Assembly (NCBI RefSeq): GCF_023278565.1
Contig: NC_064676.1
Coordinates: forward strand, 4,898,001 to 4,962,000
Length of the DNA: 64,000 nt
Source: Colletotrichum lupini
Lineage: Eukaryota; Ascomycota; Sordariomycetes; Glomerellales; Glomerellaceae
Reading direction: 5' to 3'
Below are positions 12,501-25,319 of the stretch, piece by piece. The position numbers were made by a program, and so were the translations under genes. Within the stretch, counting starts at the first letter, position 1, and each line of letters begins with the position of its first letter. The notes beneath the pieces are model-generated. The model was not told the DNA's origin, searched no databases, and saw only the letters and a program-made list of their open reading frames with translations.

Positions 12501-13976
12501 CGCGGAACCGTAAGGTTTGTAAGGGAAACTTGTTACGCGATCATCTACTGCATGAGTCGTTTGGAGATGCAGTTTTACGGCTTCAGCGAGCTGCCCGGTC
12601 CGCTTGCGCAAGCACTCTTCCAGAACTCATTCCACCTGTCAGCACATCAGCAAATCAATCTGCTCAACCTCGTCAGGTATCTTGTGGATGACTGTCCCCT
12701 CGAGCAGCGAGAGCATTTCCTACCCCCACTTCTAGCTGCCTGCTTCCAGCAAATGGACGCCAAGATCAATGCCGAATGGGAGAACTTGGAACGTCAGCAG
12801 GCCATACAGGCAGCTGCCGATGCTCTGACGGAGGAAATGAAATCAGAGAGCATCTTGCGCCAAGTCACCTATACCGCAGTCATTATGGTGGCGGATTTCT
12901 TGGACCCTACGAAAAGGAGTAAGTTAATCTTCCTTCTCCTTTCTTCCCAGACTTGATCCTCGCCCATCTCCTCTATCTTCCTCGGTCAGATTGTCGCAGT
13001 CTCCCTCCAACCATTTGCTACTCTAGGATCCCTTTGGGCCGTTCTGTAGTAGACTATCTGCCTGCTACCCCGCTCCTCATCCTCGTCATTTCCCCGTGTG
13101 CCTCGGCTAGGAGCAGAAGCCGGTGGGGATGGCAGTGCTGGTTCGAGGGTTTTGGAGAGACGGTATACATGGCGAATAAGCTGACATGGAAATCTAGACC
13201 CCCCGCCATTGAGATCTCAGAACGGTCAAGAGCAATCACGGAAGTATCCATCACTTAGGAAGTTTTGCCTGATGCAGTCGACCGTAGTTGCGCCATTGCT
13301 CCTCTTCTGCACGCACGCCATCCGCATGCGAGACACTCGTTGCTGCAGCATAATTCTGCGAGTGTTCCGTTCCATCGTCCCAGACTTCACCGTGGCTGAG
13401 CCACTGTCGCCCAAGTCTTTACCCCAAGATGGTGCTGAGGTGGCACCGTCCAGCAGGGACCCTTACCTCGATACCTCGCCAGTATCTGCGGAAGCAGCTA
13501 CTGCCATCAGGGAATACATAGCTTCGGACGTGCTCCGAGCTTGCATTACCTCCTTCCATGAGCCCTACTTTGTAGATCTACAAAAAGACTTGGCGTCTCT
13601 GATCGCTGCCATAGTGGTTTACTATAGCCCTGTCACGAGCACCCCGCGCGACATACTCATGTCCCTGCCTAACATCAGGCAAGCAGATCTTGACAGACTC
13701 AATGACTTTGTGGCCAAGCCAGCCTCACACACGCGGCAACAGAGAGCACTTGTGCTTGACTTGCTCAAGGACCTCAAAGGAGTCAGTATTGCCGAGATGG
13801 GAAAGCTCCCCAAGAACAGCGGCTTCGGGCGCAGCAAGAGGTCAAATCGTAGCAAGATGGCTCAGGAGTTCATGACACCGGCCAACGAGTCGAGAACACG
13901 GGGCGGTGGGGTTGCTGATGGGGGGCGTGCCACACCAGACGCCTTGGAGGGGGTGGCCGGCCTTTTCGAGGGCTGA
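9514..13976 (+). CDS. MSN5: Karyopherin-beta exportin, Msn5/Kap142 (exportin-5 family)
   Basis: Ran-GTP-dependent nuclear transport receptor; in yeast it exports phosphorylated cargo such as Pho4, Mig1 and Ste5. Eight exons: 9514-10401, 10471-10659, 10710-11175, 11234-11361, 11411-12070, 12123-12265, 12317-12918, 13198-13976; 1284 aa, all phases agree. The N-terminus is an importin-beta-type repeat region. The Xpo1-like block covers DPLYIRNKTAQLWVEVAKRCW, followed by HEAT repeats to the end. Late family blocks are YPSLRKFCLMQS and IRMRDTRCCS, and the tail ends ALEGVAGLFEG. Introns are 49-69 nt except the last, 279 nt; its splice (A + AC) gives PTKRNPPPLRS and joins both conserved halves. The donor at 11362 (GTTGGT) is weak; an alternative at 11374 would add four residues. 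The C-terminal 60 residues are basic and S/N/G-rich. Confidence 0.93.
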
Positions 13977-14278
13977 GAAACCAACGGGAACCTACCTTGA
14001 GGATGGAAATGCACCGTTATCCGGCAAAGGCTATGTGCGAACATGTGCCCCGTCTCGACCCGGCCATCTGGCCAGCAGTTGATGGATGGGCGTCCAACGA
14101 TCTGGCCGAATCGAGAGTGATTGGATGGGTATCGAGGTGGGCTCAAAATACCACCTGGGCTGGATAACTAGAAAGAAAAAGAGTATAGATATGTCATGGG
14201 CTGATGGGAAGGACTAGGATCCCAGCCATGCTTTGGAGGATTGAAAAGATACCAGTTTTTTCCCAAGGACCGTAGTCT

Positions 14279-14292
14279 CCCCCCCCCCCCCC
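14279..14292 (+). repeat. Poly-C tract
   Basis: A run of about 14 C on the plus strand in the long gene-poor region, 0.3 kb past the Msn5 stop codon. Confidence 0.8.
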
Positions 14293-17200
14293 GCTTTAGA
14301 GTTTGCCGTACCGTTGAGCTGATAGTATGAAAGAGTTACGGATACAGCAACGGTGAGACTACAATGACCCAGATCGAGAGTGACGCGCATCAACATACAA
14401 CGTACTTGCCTGGACGTTTAACAGGCACGCTGGCAGCATCTGCTCAGGCCTTCCCAGAGCAGAAAGGCCCGCCATGGCGTACATTTGACAGCGTCGGGAG
14501 TTGAGATGGTCGGTGGGTGGGATGCGGCTGCAGTGCTGCAGGTGCAGGTGGTCGTATGTAGTCCGCAAGCATTTCCAAACCGAGATAGCTTCTCATCCCG
14601 GGATCCGAAAGAAGAGGGACCCACCCTTCCCCCCGTGCTGCCCTCCCCTCCCCTTGCCATGCAGGACTGGGCAATTTTTTTTATTTTTTCTTTTGACTGG
14701 GACTGGCTACATGGTACATGATGACTTGGGTATTGAGGAACTCGGGCACGAGGGAGGTCGATTCACCCAAGGGAACCGGTATAAGACTGGACGGGGAGAC
14801 CCCCCGGGGCGAGTGGTCATTGCTGCACGGCCGATTCGTACCTTTTGGGCGACAGATGTAACCGTGATTGAAGCCCCAGAACATGGTTTGGAAGAGAGAA
14901 AGATCCCGTCGTCTAAACTGGGAGGTCAATAGTAGGTGCATCTGCCCATCTCTGCTCTTAACCTTACTACGCTTACTTTGTTGTATCCGCAGCCGGGACT
15001 TCGGGACGGGAATCAAAGGGCGCGAAGATCCGTAGAGACAGGGACCCCGAGGGCCCAGGGCCAGGGCCGTGGCTGTGAGGAGCAGCAACTTGGCAAGAGG
15101 AGCGGCGGGTAACCCGACGATCAACCTCGGCGATCGCATCGCATCACATTGCATGGAATCTAGAATTGGTGCTACACGGCCGTGTTTTTTTTTCTCTTTC
15201 TTTCTCTTCGTACATTGCATCCCCTGTCCTGGAGGTAGTCGGGTCATTCTTGTTTAGTTTTCTCAAGGAGAAGGGGGTCAAAGGGCGAGGAACATTTGCA
15301 CGCATGAGCTGTATGCCGGTGGGGTTCGTCGAATCGTTGGTACTACTCCATGAACCACATTGTCGTCTATTAGAAACGGCGGCGGGAAGACAAGATTTCT
15401 TGTTCTCGGGGAGATTTGCGCCCCTCTCTGCGTGGAATGGTTTCCCTGGCCTAGAAGTACAAAGTAGGTGGAAGATGCCGAGGCGATACAAAGAGTCATC
15501 ATCATCACCACCCTACGGATATTGAGCAACTCCAATCATCCACTAACCTACCATGTTAATTAATTTCCAGGCACGCCAGGTCACCACGTGTTCATCAGGA
15601 GAGAGGGGCGGAAGGCAATTAATTGTCTTGGTTTCCCTGGAATCCCTCCCACTACCTGTCTTCGGCCGAGGCATTGAAGAGATGAAGTTGTGAGACGATG
15701 AGGGGAAAACGATTCATCGGCACTGGCTCGCCACACACGCGTACACACAGACACACCATCCCGCCTCCAGCCCCGGCGGCTAGATCTACTATCAATCTGT
15801 TTGGAACCGTACTTCAATTTGCCATCGTTGAGCTGAACCGGCATTTCGTTGTTTGTGTGTCTGTGTGGTTTGCTATACGCCTCGGCAAGATGGCGTCGCA
15901 GAGCTCCGGGAGACGAGTAAGTAGTTCATTTTCCTGTCCCATCGATTTGGGTCCAAACCTTGGAGTTTGGGGGAGGGGGTGGGAAGGGATCTACCCCGTA
16001 AGCTTACCCACATATGGTATCCTTAGATAGTAGATCGGCGGGCGGCAGACGGCATACACGGATACAGGCATCGAGAATTGGGGGCGATAGTGTTTTGTAA
16101 AACGAGAAAACATGACCTTGTCTTGTAAGGTGTTTGTGTGTACCATACCGTCGGCTTTTCGTTGCTGTATGCAGTAACACACGCCCGATGCCCGGAGCCG
16201 TATTGGCGGGTCTTACTCTGGGTAGACCACCGATGCGTTTCGGGGCACTCTTTCCCATAGAAAGAGGTGACAAATAATGTCATCGAGAAGACATCCCTTG
16301 TAATTTCATTGCGGATTTGGGTACACAAGCCGGCGTGTGAGAGATGTAATGAGCTAGATGGAGTAGTTTGAATACCCGCGCCGTGGTACTTCCAGTGTAG
16401 AAACCAGGATAATAGAGAAAAACGGACAAAGGCCCGAGTAAGTGTGCGAGAATGCGAGGAACACTGGAAAGGTCCGACAGCGCGTTCTAGAGATCCCGTC
16501 TCCCGATAGACAGGGTTGGAAGAGCATCATGCGGCATGATTAACTCATGGGACGAAGCACGACCTAGGGCTGTATCGGTAGTCAATAGAAAACCATGGAA
16601 GAAGCACTGAACCACTCGGCCGATGAAGCTATTTATTCAACGAGACTGGGATATGGCAAAGTCCCATCTAACGTTTAACGCTCGTTGCGTCTTGACTTTG
16701 CAGATTACCTCATCCCTCGTTGTCGTCAGTTGACTGTGAGTTTATTTACCTTGGCAAAGCAAGGTTCCCGTGTTTTCCGGTTAAGCAGCCTGACCGTGAA
16801 CCCAACCGACGACGAGCGTATGGAGTAGGCTTGATCAGCGGCTTTCGCGAAGTTGAGGTGAAAAGCGAGGAGTTTGTTATACAAGCCGGCGAGGAGTATA
16901 GCCTGCTGCCTCATCGATTGTCCATGCGTGGATGACGGAGAGACGCCTGAGAGATGACAGCATTCGGCCAGCCTGGAACGATAGGAAGACGCGGTCCGTG
17001 CAATGCGAAATCCCGGAGCCGCGAGTAAGATAAGTGGGATGACTTGCTTAAACTCAAGATTCATTAGTCGAGTGAGTTCTTGGATGATCCAGCTTACATC
17101 CGCAACGGATAGGCTTTCCTGTATATGGGGATGTCTTGTGCTGCTGCTGCTCTCAACGGTTCACAGCATGTAGATATCATGTATCCCTGGCACAGATACA

Positions 17201-20200
17201 CTGTACAGGACATTAGATGCGAGGTATCGGTCGAGCTTGATACGCTGGAGCCGTTGGTTTTGGTTTAGTACATCCATTCACATGGATACTCAAGTCGCAA
17301 CACGCACGAAGACTTTGGTGACCCCACAATTGAAGAGGATGGGACGTTGTCATAAATGACTGGTAACATGCAGTCCACCTTTGCCATCTCCTAATGCGTA
17401 AGCCCAGGCCAGGGTTCTGGAGCCGAATCGAGGGTGTATCCTCATACACCTCTGTACCTCTTCTGTGTGGACTTGGATGTATCGGGTGATCGGGTGGTGG
17501 TGTAGGCGTGCTAGGTATGAGTGGTAGGCCCCGCGGTGCCGTCAGAACGATATCTGAAGATCTGAGAGAAGCAGCGCGGTTCGCTGTGATCGACCGACCA
17601 AGCCTGGCTATTTCCGGAGACTGCGAAGATAGCCAAGGGGCCTTGGGGGCCTGGGCTGGCTGCGGAAGCTTTCGATCCTGGGCGTTTGGTTGACTTTCTT
17701 CCGGCCTGGCCTGACGAACGTGTTTATTTACCAGCGTCGGCCTGATAAAGCCTCAATGATGGGTGAAAACGACACTTGTAGCTCGGGATAGGATGATTTG
17801 GAAAGAGGGGTTCCCATGTAGATTTCGCCGCTGAGCTGACCCAATATGGCTTCATAGCCTTTGATAGATTTTGCGCTTTGGTGTTGAGGCGAACAAAGTA
17901 TCGGAGTCCGTTGAACGACTGGAAGCCGTTGTCGTCTTGATCTAGTTCGACTGTGCGTCTGAACTGATTAGGCTCTGGCGTTTGTGCCGGGCCATACGAT
18001 AGATGTCAGAAGGGGTTGATGGGCAAGTGACAGGCAACGTTGTTGGATCACTGGGTCAATGGTAATCAAGATACAATTGGATGGCCAAGGAAGGTTTCCG
18101 TTTTCCATCGCCGCCGTCGTCGCACCAAGAGGGGATGAGGGGACCCAAGAAGTGGTCGACTGTGAGTCTGTGAATGAGACATTGAGGCTGCGCAAAGCGT
18201 CGGACACACTGTGCTGGCGTGATGGTCTTGTTAACCTAGCCAGCTGACAGGGAATGGTTCAGTGCAAGATTCCTTCCATGCCACTCTATCTGCAGCTGAG
18301 GGGGGCTTCTAGCGTAAAGGTAGCTTAGCTTCCACTGGCGATCGTAACATGTTGTCTCCAGTCGGAACTCTTGTCTCGTCTTGTCATACGGTAGCATACC
18401 TTGGGGATACATCGGTCGGTGGATCGGAGCGGAGAATGGAAGCAAAAGAAACAAGACTTTTGACTCTGCTTCACAGCGGCCGCCGTACGAGGTCCGTGAG
18501 CGGGAGACAGTGCAGTGACATCGCACTTTGTTTGTCCGAGTCGAGTCAACTAGGCTGGATAAGTTGTAACTGTGCGTTGGTCCGTTGGCTTGGATTGTGG
18601 GTTCGAGATTGAGCTTGTCGACTGTTGTTGGTTGTCTGAGATGACGGGATTTCTGTCAACGGCTTGGCGTGACGCGATTTTCACTTTCTGCTAGTGAGCG
18701 GATGCAGTATTTCTGCACCGACGAGACGATAGTTGCAACTTGCGTTGGGGCAGAGGCTTTGCCAACGGTCCGATCCGGAAATGTCAGATTGGTAGATTGG
18801 CAGACAAAATATCCTCACGGTGGTAGTCGAGCCCATCAAAGCCGCCTATGCGTAGATAGTACATAGAGACTGGAGACTCGAGACTAGAGAGTCAGAGTTA
18901 GACAAGACAGGCTAGAGGGTGATGTGTATTTGGAGGATCCATTCAGGGCATGTTTGCTTTTCCCGCCAGTCATGCGCTCGAAACAGACACTCGTGGCCCG
19001 GCTTTGTCTTGTTTTATCTTGTCTTGGTTGTTGCTCTTCCTTTGGGGGCCGCACCGCTCACCTGTTTCCTGCATCTTAGTCACCAACAAGCTGTGGCACA
19101 TGTTTCCTCAAGCAGGAGGGATACGGGACACTATGCCAATGTCTCAGTATACTGTCTCGGCTTCACGCCGTCGTCTCGTGGGAATTTGGAAGTGAATCGA
19201 GGGGGCAAGGGGATGCTGAGTTGATCCTTCAAGTGGATATCGACATCCTGTACAGATGTTCTGTGCTGTGTCTTCAAAGGTGCCTCACCTTTGATAGCAA
19301 GGCAAAATTGAGCTTGAAGTCTAACATAGATTATGAGGAAGAGGCTGAGGTGTTCGAGAAAAGAGCATCAGCGAGTTCCTGACTCTGCCAAAATGTACGG
19401 AGTACATACTAAGGTACTACCGGTACCTAACTACCTAGATCCGTAAGGTAGGCACCTTGTGTGCGGTACCTGACGAGAGAGAACTGTGCCTCTGGGAAAA
19501 AGTACGTATATGCCAAGACAACACCGGCGTCCGTTCCGGAAGTAGCCGTCCAGACCTGAATGGCTGCGAATTTTGAGTGTGCAGTGAAACCGTCCAAAGA
19601 CGGCAGCGCTAGCTGTCGGTACGGACACCTCAGTACTTTGCACGGTACTTTAAATCTTGTACTGTGTGGGTCTTCGTGGGTTCTGCCGTCGAAACTCAAC
19701 TCTGCCGACTCCTCCGCGCCTTCTTAATCAGATTCCAGAACCCAGAGCCCCAGAGTCCCATACGATGAATGCGGGCAGAGACAACGGCATCCCACCGCCA
19801 TAGTGTTGGCCTTTCTGCTCGATGTCGTCTTCCAGAGTCGATCCCGTCACCATCCAGCAGTATAAGCGTCAGCCCGTCAGCAGCTCTCGTCCCTAGATTC
19901 GGGTCCAGCTGAAGGGTACACAACAATGAACCACATCATGGGGCTAGATGCAAAAGGCCAACCAGCGGCGTGGCAGAAAGCCAGTCAGAGATGCTCAGTT
20001 ACTACTACTAGTGGCAGGTCACCGATCCAGCTGGCCCGACTCCCCCGATACTCGATGCTGTATCACCAAGATCCCGGGCGTATCCTGGACAGCGGACGAG
20101 CCAAGCCAGCTTCACATCCCCTCACTGTCACGCTTTCTGCGACAGCCACCGTTGGCGGGGGCCCTCCGAGTCCCGAGGCTCTTCTCCACCACTCACAACG

Positions 20201-21109
20201 GGAATCTTGCTCCAGCACTCTACAGTACGCAGTGCGTACGAAGTACTCGAGAGTCGTATGGACGATGGTACGGTACAGTTGTAACAAGGTGGACGGAATA
20301 TTGCCCAGGGGAAGAACCCGGGCCCCAATAACAGGTCGACAGAGCCATGGTGTGCAACCAAAAGCGCCTCTCCTTGGTTTGGGTTCTCAGGAGAGTTACA
20401 TTCCCCCTCGGTCACTGACCTCTGCTATAGAGACTGAGTGTGCCGCCAGCTCAGATCAGCAACGTCTGCAGCTCCAGCTTGTTGTCAAAGCGGGCTCCCC
20501 TGTTTCCTTTCCTTTGGCGGACGCAATTCTGCTTTCCGACCGACTTCTGCCCTCTGGCTTCTGCCCTGCCAGCCTGTTAGTTCTAAGCTAACCTCTCCAT
20601 ACAAAGCAAGGTATCCATACTTGGCTACCGTTTGCATAGTAGCCCGTTTGTATCCCCTGCTTGCTCGTCCTTTGCCCCCACCCACAATGAAAAACCCCAT
20701 CACCATCATATTCCCCCCTACCCCTCCCCATGCAACGCATCGCCCTGCTACAGGCACAGTCTAGCTACATGCGCCATAATGAAAGGCAAGGTACCTCTAA
20801 TCCAAGGTCGGGGAGAGGGGGAAGAGAAGATGGAGAGGATGGGAGTCATGTCTTCTGTAGTTCACTGCAGACTCCCTTCATGACCAGTGAGCCAGCATTT
20901 GTAAGGACAAGGTACTTCTATGATACTTACAGCATGGAAGTTCTCCGTGGGGCCTACAGTACGCAGCATGTATCTGGCGTTTCCTTGGCCTAGTGCGTAA
21001 CTGCCCGCACTCAAGAGGAGAACCTCTCGACAAGGGACTGCTATTTGCCTGACGCGACTTCACAAAGGACTCAGAGACTGCTAAAGCAATACAGTAGAGA
21101 CTGGCAGAC

Positions 21110-21139
21110 GGCCCCCCCCCCCCAGAGGGCCCCCCCCCT
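21110..21139 (+). repeat. Two poly-C runs separated by AGAGGG
   Basis: Two runs of about nine to thirteen C each, close together. On the minus strand they are G-runs that could form a quadruplex. They lie about 1.2 kb before the Zn2Cys6 start. Confidence 0.7.
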
Positions 21140-21299
21140 TTTGAACGGCATTTCCCGTCTCTTCCGCGTGTCTTAATCTCTCTGCCGATGCGAATATTTG
21201 GCCACATGTGCATGCCTCCACTAGGTATCACGTTAGTAACGCGGAACATTCGATAACACCTTAGACCCGACTTATTATAACTGCATCTCCTACCCGCCC

Positions 21300-22393
21300 T
21301 ACCTTACCCGACCTGACCTTAGCTTGTCCGTTGTTGCCTTGTCCCAGAGCCAGAGGTATCCGTACTCAAAAGTCTCGACCCGACATATTCGTATACAAAG
21401 AGTCAAGAAGCCAACTCTGGCCCCCAACACACGACACTCTTTCTTGTACTCCCGCTTCCCTAGCCGAACCCTACGCACACGGCCTCATCGGCGCATCCTG
21501 CAACATCAATCCCATCTTGACACTCTTCACTTGTCGTGGCCGGACCAGGCACACCCCAGATCATCCTAACCACGGCCACCCCTGGACGTAGCAGGGAAAC
21601 AGGCCCAGTGAGACTCGCAACTGCACCGGTTCTCAAACACCACCCGCGTGGCTTGGAAGTCTTCTATCCATGCGCTCGCCTACCATTCTTCTACCACGTC
21701 GTCTACCGCTCTCACTCCCCTCACAACAACCTGCTTCCACTTACGCCTCGAACCACGCATAGAACCGTCTTGCTTGCTCAGCTACCTTACTCGGTGCTCT
21801 TCCCGCTCAATACGAATACTTCAGAACCCAATTGGCATCCTTAGAAACGCGAGACCGATTGGACATAATCAACTGCCCGTCTCCCATCCATACCTTCGGT
21901 TCTCATTTGGTGCCGCCATTGGCCTCTCGCCGTCTCTTGCCACATACTACGCCCTTCTATCATCTTAACACGAACACGCGCTCCCGGACCTGGCTTGTCC
22001 CCGGCACTTGGTTCCAAACGCCCACATCAAGTCGCCCACCGGCTGATTATCCCCTTTAGCTTGGATAATCATCACCCTCCCGCACACCAAAAGACACCGC
22101 CTCGCCTGTCTGCGAGTTTCATGTCGCAGCAATCTTTGGTCCAGACATTAACAGTCGATCTTTCACGCTCACCCTGATCGCCCGTCAGCGTGATCATCAT
22201 ACGCTGAATCACCTTTGAATAATCCTACGATTAAAGTGACCGGACGAACGTTGCGGTTATTGTAACACGAATCATCTCTGAGAAGCAGTGTCTTATAGTC
22301 ACTGGATAGTCTTCCTACCTACTCAACGCTGCCACAGAGTTGCAAATACCAAAACAACCATCTCCCTACGGTACCTCGGAATAAAACGTCATC
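21300..22393 (+). other. C-rich, G-poor probable promoter and 5' leader of the Zn2Cys6 gene
   Basis: For about 1.1 kb the plus strand is dominated by C, T and A, with many short upstream ORFs. The same composition stands before other genes here (MAPK, metacaspase, Msn5), always on the coding strand. This is typical of long fungal leaders. The transcription start itself cannot be read from sequence. Confidence 0.45.
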
Positions 22394-24379
22394 ATGGTCT
22401 ACTGCGGAAAGCCCTCTAGGGGCTGTCAGATGTGTCGTACTCGAAGGATAAAGGTAAGATCGAGATGGAGGCACCCCGGAGAGCAATATTAGAAAGACAG
22501 GTTGGAAGCGTATACTGACGGCGCCTTTTTCCGCTATAGTGCGACGAGACGAAGCCAACATGTAACCAATGCGCCAAGTCACGCCGTCAGTGTCCCGGCT
22601 ACAAGGACGAGTTCGATCTTGTCTTCCGGAACGAGACCAAGGCAACAGAGAGGAGAGCGCAAAAGGCGAACCGAAAGGCTCTCGCCCAGAAAGAAAAGGA
22701 TCTCGACTCGCCGACGTCAGGCTCAGACAAGAGTATCTCACCAACATTCAAAAAGGAGATCGATTCGCCCGCAGCCGTCAGCCCTGGTCTGAATGTCCCC
22801 GTCGAACAAATGGCTAGCTGCCACTTCGTCGCCAACTACGTCTTGCTACCGAGGCAGGGTAGCACACGTGGGTTCATGGAGTACCTGCTGCCACTGTTGA
22901 AGATCGACCAAGGGAACCACCACCTGCAACATGCGTTCAACGCGTGTGCGCTGGCATCACTAGGAAACCGACCGAACGCTGCGGCGACACAACTGAGCGA
23001 GAAAGCACTAGGTCACTACACCAAGGCACTGGCAGAAACACACATCGCGCTCAAAGATCCCGACCAGTCGAAATCAGACGCCACACTCGCTTCCGTTCTT
23101 ATGTTGGGTCTTTTCGAAAACATGACTGCTCGACAGATGGGCATGTTTGCCTGGGGCTCACATATTGAAGGTGCCATTCAGTTAGTAAAGGCTCGTGGTC
23201 GCAAGCAACTCAGAACCAAAACGGGCCTCTTGCTCTTCATCGCCGTCCGGACACAGATGATCATCCACACGCTCAGCACGGGTACAGCACCAATCATGGG
23301 CGTGGAATGGTGGCTAAGCGATGCCGTCAAGGACGAGTCAGCCGCCCAGTGCCAAAGACTAAACATCAAGACGGCCGAGCTGCGCGCCGAGGTCACAAGA
23401 TTGATGTCAACGGTGGCTCGAAGCCCAGAGAACATTGACATTATGCTCGACATGATACGCCGGGCTCAGACTGTCGACCAAGAACTCATGAGCTGGATGA
23501 GGAACACGCCAGATTACTTCCAGTACACGACGGTAGCGTGGGAGGACAACGTCCCCAACGGAGACTATGCAAAGGCGGAAGTGTTCCCTGGTCGTGTGGA
23601 CGTCTATCAAGACTTCTGGATCGCAAGTGTATGGAACATGGCAAGAGTCTCTCGCCTCATTCTCGCGTCCGTCATTGTACGCTGTGCGGCTTGGGTCTGC
23701 TCACCAGTGGACTACCGCACAACACCAGAATACGCCACGGCGGCACGCACGTGTGTAGACACCATTAGCGATATCATCGCTTCAGTACCGTACCATCTCG
23801 GATGGCATCTCAAGAGGCCCGAATTGCTCGAACGGGCAAATATCTCAGGCTTTGCCTGTGGTTTAGAGGAATCACAAAAGGGTCTTCCCGGATACTTCCT
23901 CACCTGGCCTCTGGCGTGCTTGCACGGGCAGGATTACACGACAGATGCCCAACGAGCCTGGGTGGTTGGACGGTTGAAGTTTATTGGTGATGAGCTCGGT
24001 GTCAAGTACGCCCATATTCTGTCACAGGTAAGCCAGCTCACATGTTTCTTTCATATTCAAGCCAAGGTCCCAGGATTTCATCGATACTGACGTATTCCCA
24101 CAGATGCAAGTCCGCGTTCCCTCCATGCTCATCAGGAGAGACGGCCTCATGGCCCAGCCGTACCCGCATGCCCACAACTTTGAGAAGCTGCTCTCAGCGC
24201 GCTTTGCGCCGCCGTCTGCGGGCTATTCCATGAATCCTCTGCAGCAGCGCGAGGCTATGCAAAAGGAGTTTGTCGAAAAGAACAAGGCCGAGCTGCTCGC
24301 GAAAGCCACAGGCACCGCAGGCCAGGCCGGCCAGTGGGTAGCGCAGAATTGGTTGACGGTGCGTCCGGGCGCTCAGTAA
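22394..24379 (+). CDS. Zn2Cys6 transcription factor with Fungal_trans_2-like body
   Basis: Nuclear regulator, target unknown. Exons 22394-22453, 22540-24027 and 24104-24379; 607 aa, both introns phase 0 (86 and 76 nt). The zinc cluster is at residues 11-38 with cysteines 11, 14, 21, 28, 31 and 38 (C-x2-C-x6-C-x6-C-x2-C-x6-C). The first intron cuts between Lys20 and Cys21, a common site in this class. A basic linker (RNETKATERRAQKANRKAL) and a Ser/Pro-rich segment follow. The rest is an all-alpha body with LASVLMLGLFENM, which resembles Fungal_trans_2 (PF11951) rather than the classical Fungal_trans domain. The C-terminus (AQPYPHAHNFEKLL) is past the last intron. The start is the first ATG, four codons before the conserved KPSRGC. 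It is preceded by an 8.4-kb gene-free stretch. No biosynthetic genes sit next to it, so I see no reason to call it a cluster regulator. Confidence 0.92.
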
Positions 24380-25319
24380 GTTCTTTGTTGAAGTACTGGG
24401 TCGCGAATGAGGTTGGAAACGAGTTTACGCCTTTATCTACAACCATCATCTTCCTGGCATTTCCTACCTGAGGATACCAACACGCACACACTTGTGTATT
24501 CTTTGCCTGCAAGGTACTCGGAGAGATATCCGTTTGAGTTATGCGGATTGGAAAAAATGTGGAATTCGATGTTGCGCATCACTTGATAGTGACAAGGGAG
24601 AAGCACAAAAATAGGGTCGCAGGTCGCTCAGCTTCGTAACCGTGTAAAAGGCAGCAGAGTATGGGTCTCGGCCTGGAGAAAGGGATTTTGATACCACGGC
24701 GTTTTCCCGGGAGGAGGACATTTGTTGTTGTTTTCTAGTTCGGTTCAGCTTCCAAGTTGGTATTCTCATGCATGATGCAGTACTACGTATACACATACAT
24801 TCCTTATCAAAAATTGCATCCAAATCGATTTGTCCATCGCCTTGTCCTGTCATGTGTCTCACGATTAAAATGAATAGCCTCCATGAATGAGAGGTAGTCT
24901 CGTCTGTTCCTCGTGTTGCGCATCTATGCTAAATTGCAAATCAGACCTTGGAAATCTCGTCGACCCCGTTCAAGACCCTCGAAAAACCCAAACTGAAAAG
25001 TGCTCTGGCCGTGACTAGCTGCAGGGCGCGTGTACTCCAACTGCGCCGAGCCAGACACTACTGCATCGAACAAGTCCCGTTGAGATGTCATCCCAACCTT
25101 TGTCCGCTCGGCGCTCAGGCGGCGCCCGCTGACCATTTCTCCTCTTAGCCATCACTGTACTGACCATCCCAGGCCCTGCTTTTGGGTATCTCAGCAACCG
25201 CTGGACCAGCTGTCCGCTCCAAGTACCGGTTTGCCTATTTTTTTCGCATCGGTTTCCCGCGTCCTACCGTTCCGCCCCGCTTAGACACTGCCCGCAACAT
25301 GTTTGGTGATGCGCGCGCA
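24380..25319. other. Intergenic between convergent genes (Zn2Cys6 factor and 103-aa membrane protein)
   Basis: 940 bases, 3' ends of both neighbours. Short overlapping ORFs only; no repeat and no recognisable RNA gene. Confidence 0.65.

Larger units (their letters stand above)
13977..22393. other. Gene-poor region of 8.4 kb upstream of the Zn2Cys6 gene
   Basis: I could not support any protein gene here. ORFs reach 221 codons (19,926-20,591, plus) but show no known motif and overlap other ORFs. Contents: poly-C at 14,279-14,292, paired C-runs at 21,110-21,139, one TACTCCGTA-class word at 19,396, and TACCT/AGGTA clusters near 19,410-19,460. From about 21,300 to 22,393 the plus strand becomes C-rich and G-poor, probably the promoter and leader of the next gene. 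No transposon remnants or terminal repeats seen. Confidence 0.6.

Noticed and set aside
12953..13258. 101-codon ORF within the exportin's last intron
   Set aside because: It ends inside the next exon in another frame; the splice that skips it rebuilds the conserved protein exactly.
14681..15247. 188-codon minus-strand ORF
   Set aside because: Lysine-run start from a T-rich tract, no motif, overlapped by a plus-strand ORF of similar length.
15891..16130. ATG with good context followed by a perfect GTAAGT donor at about 15,918 and a phase-matching acceptor near 16,026
   Set aside because: It would give only about 43 residues without any motif. One good start and donor in 8 kb can occur by chance.
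19926..20591. 221-codon plus-strand ORF in the large gene-poor block
   Set aside because: No domain, no signal peptide, no span, other ORFs of similar length overlap it on both strands, and no splice-supported extension found.
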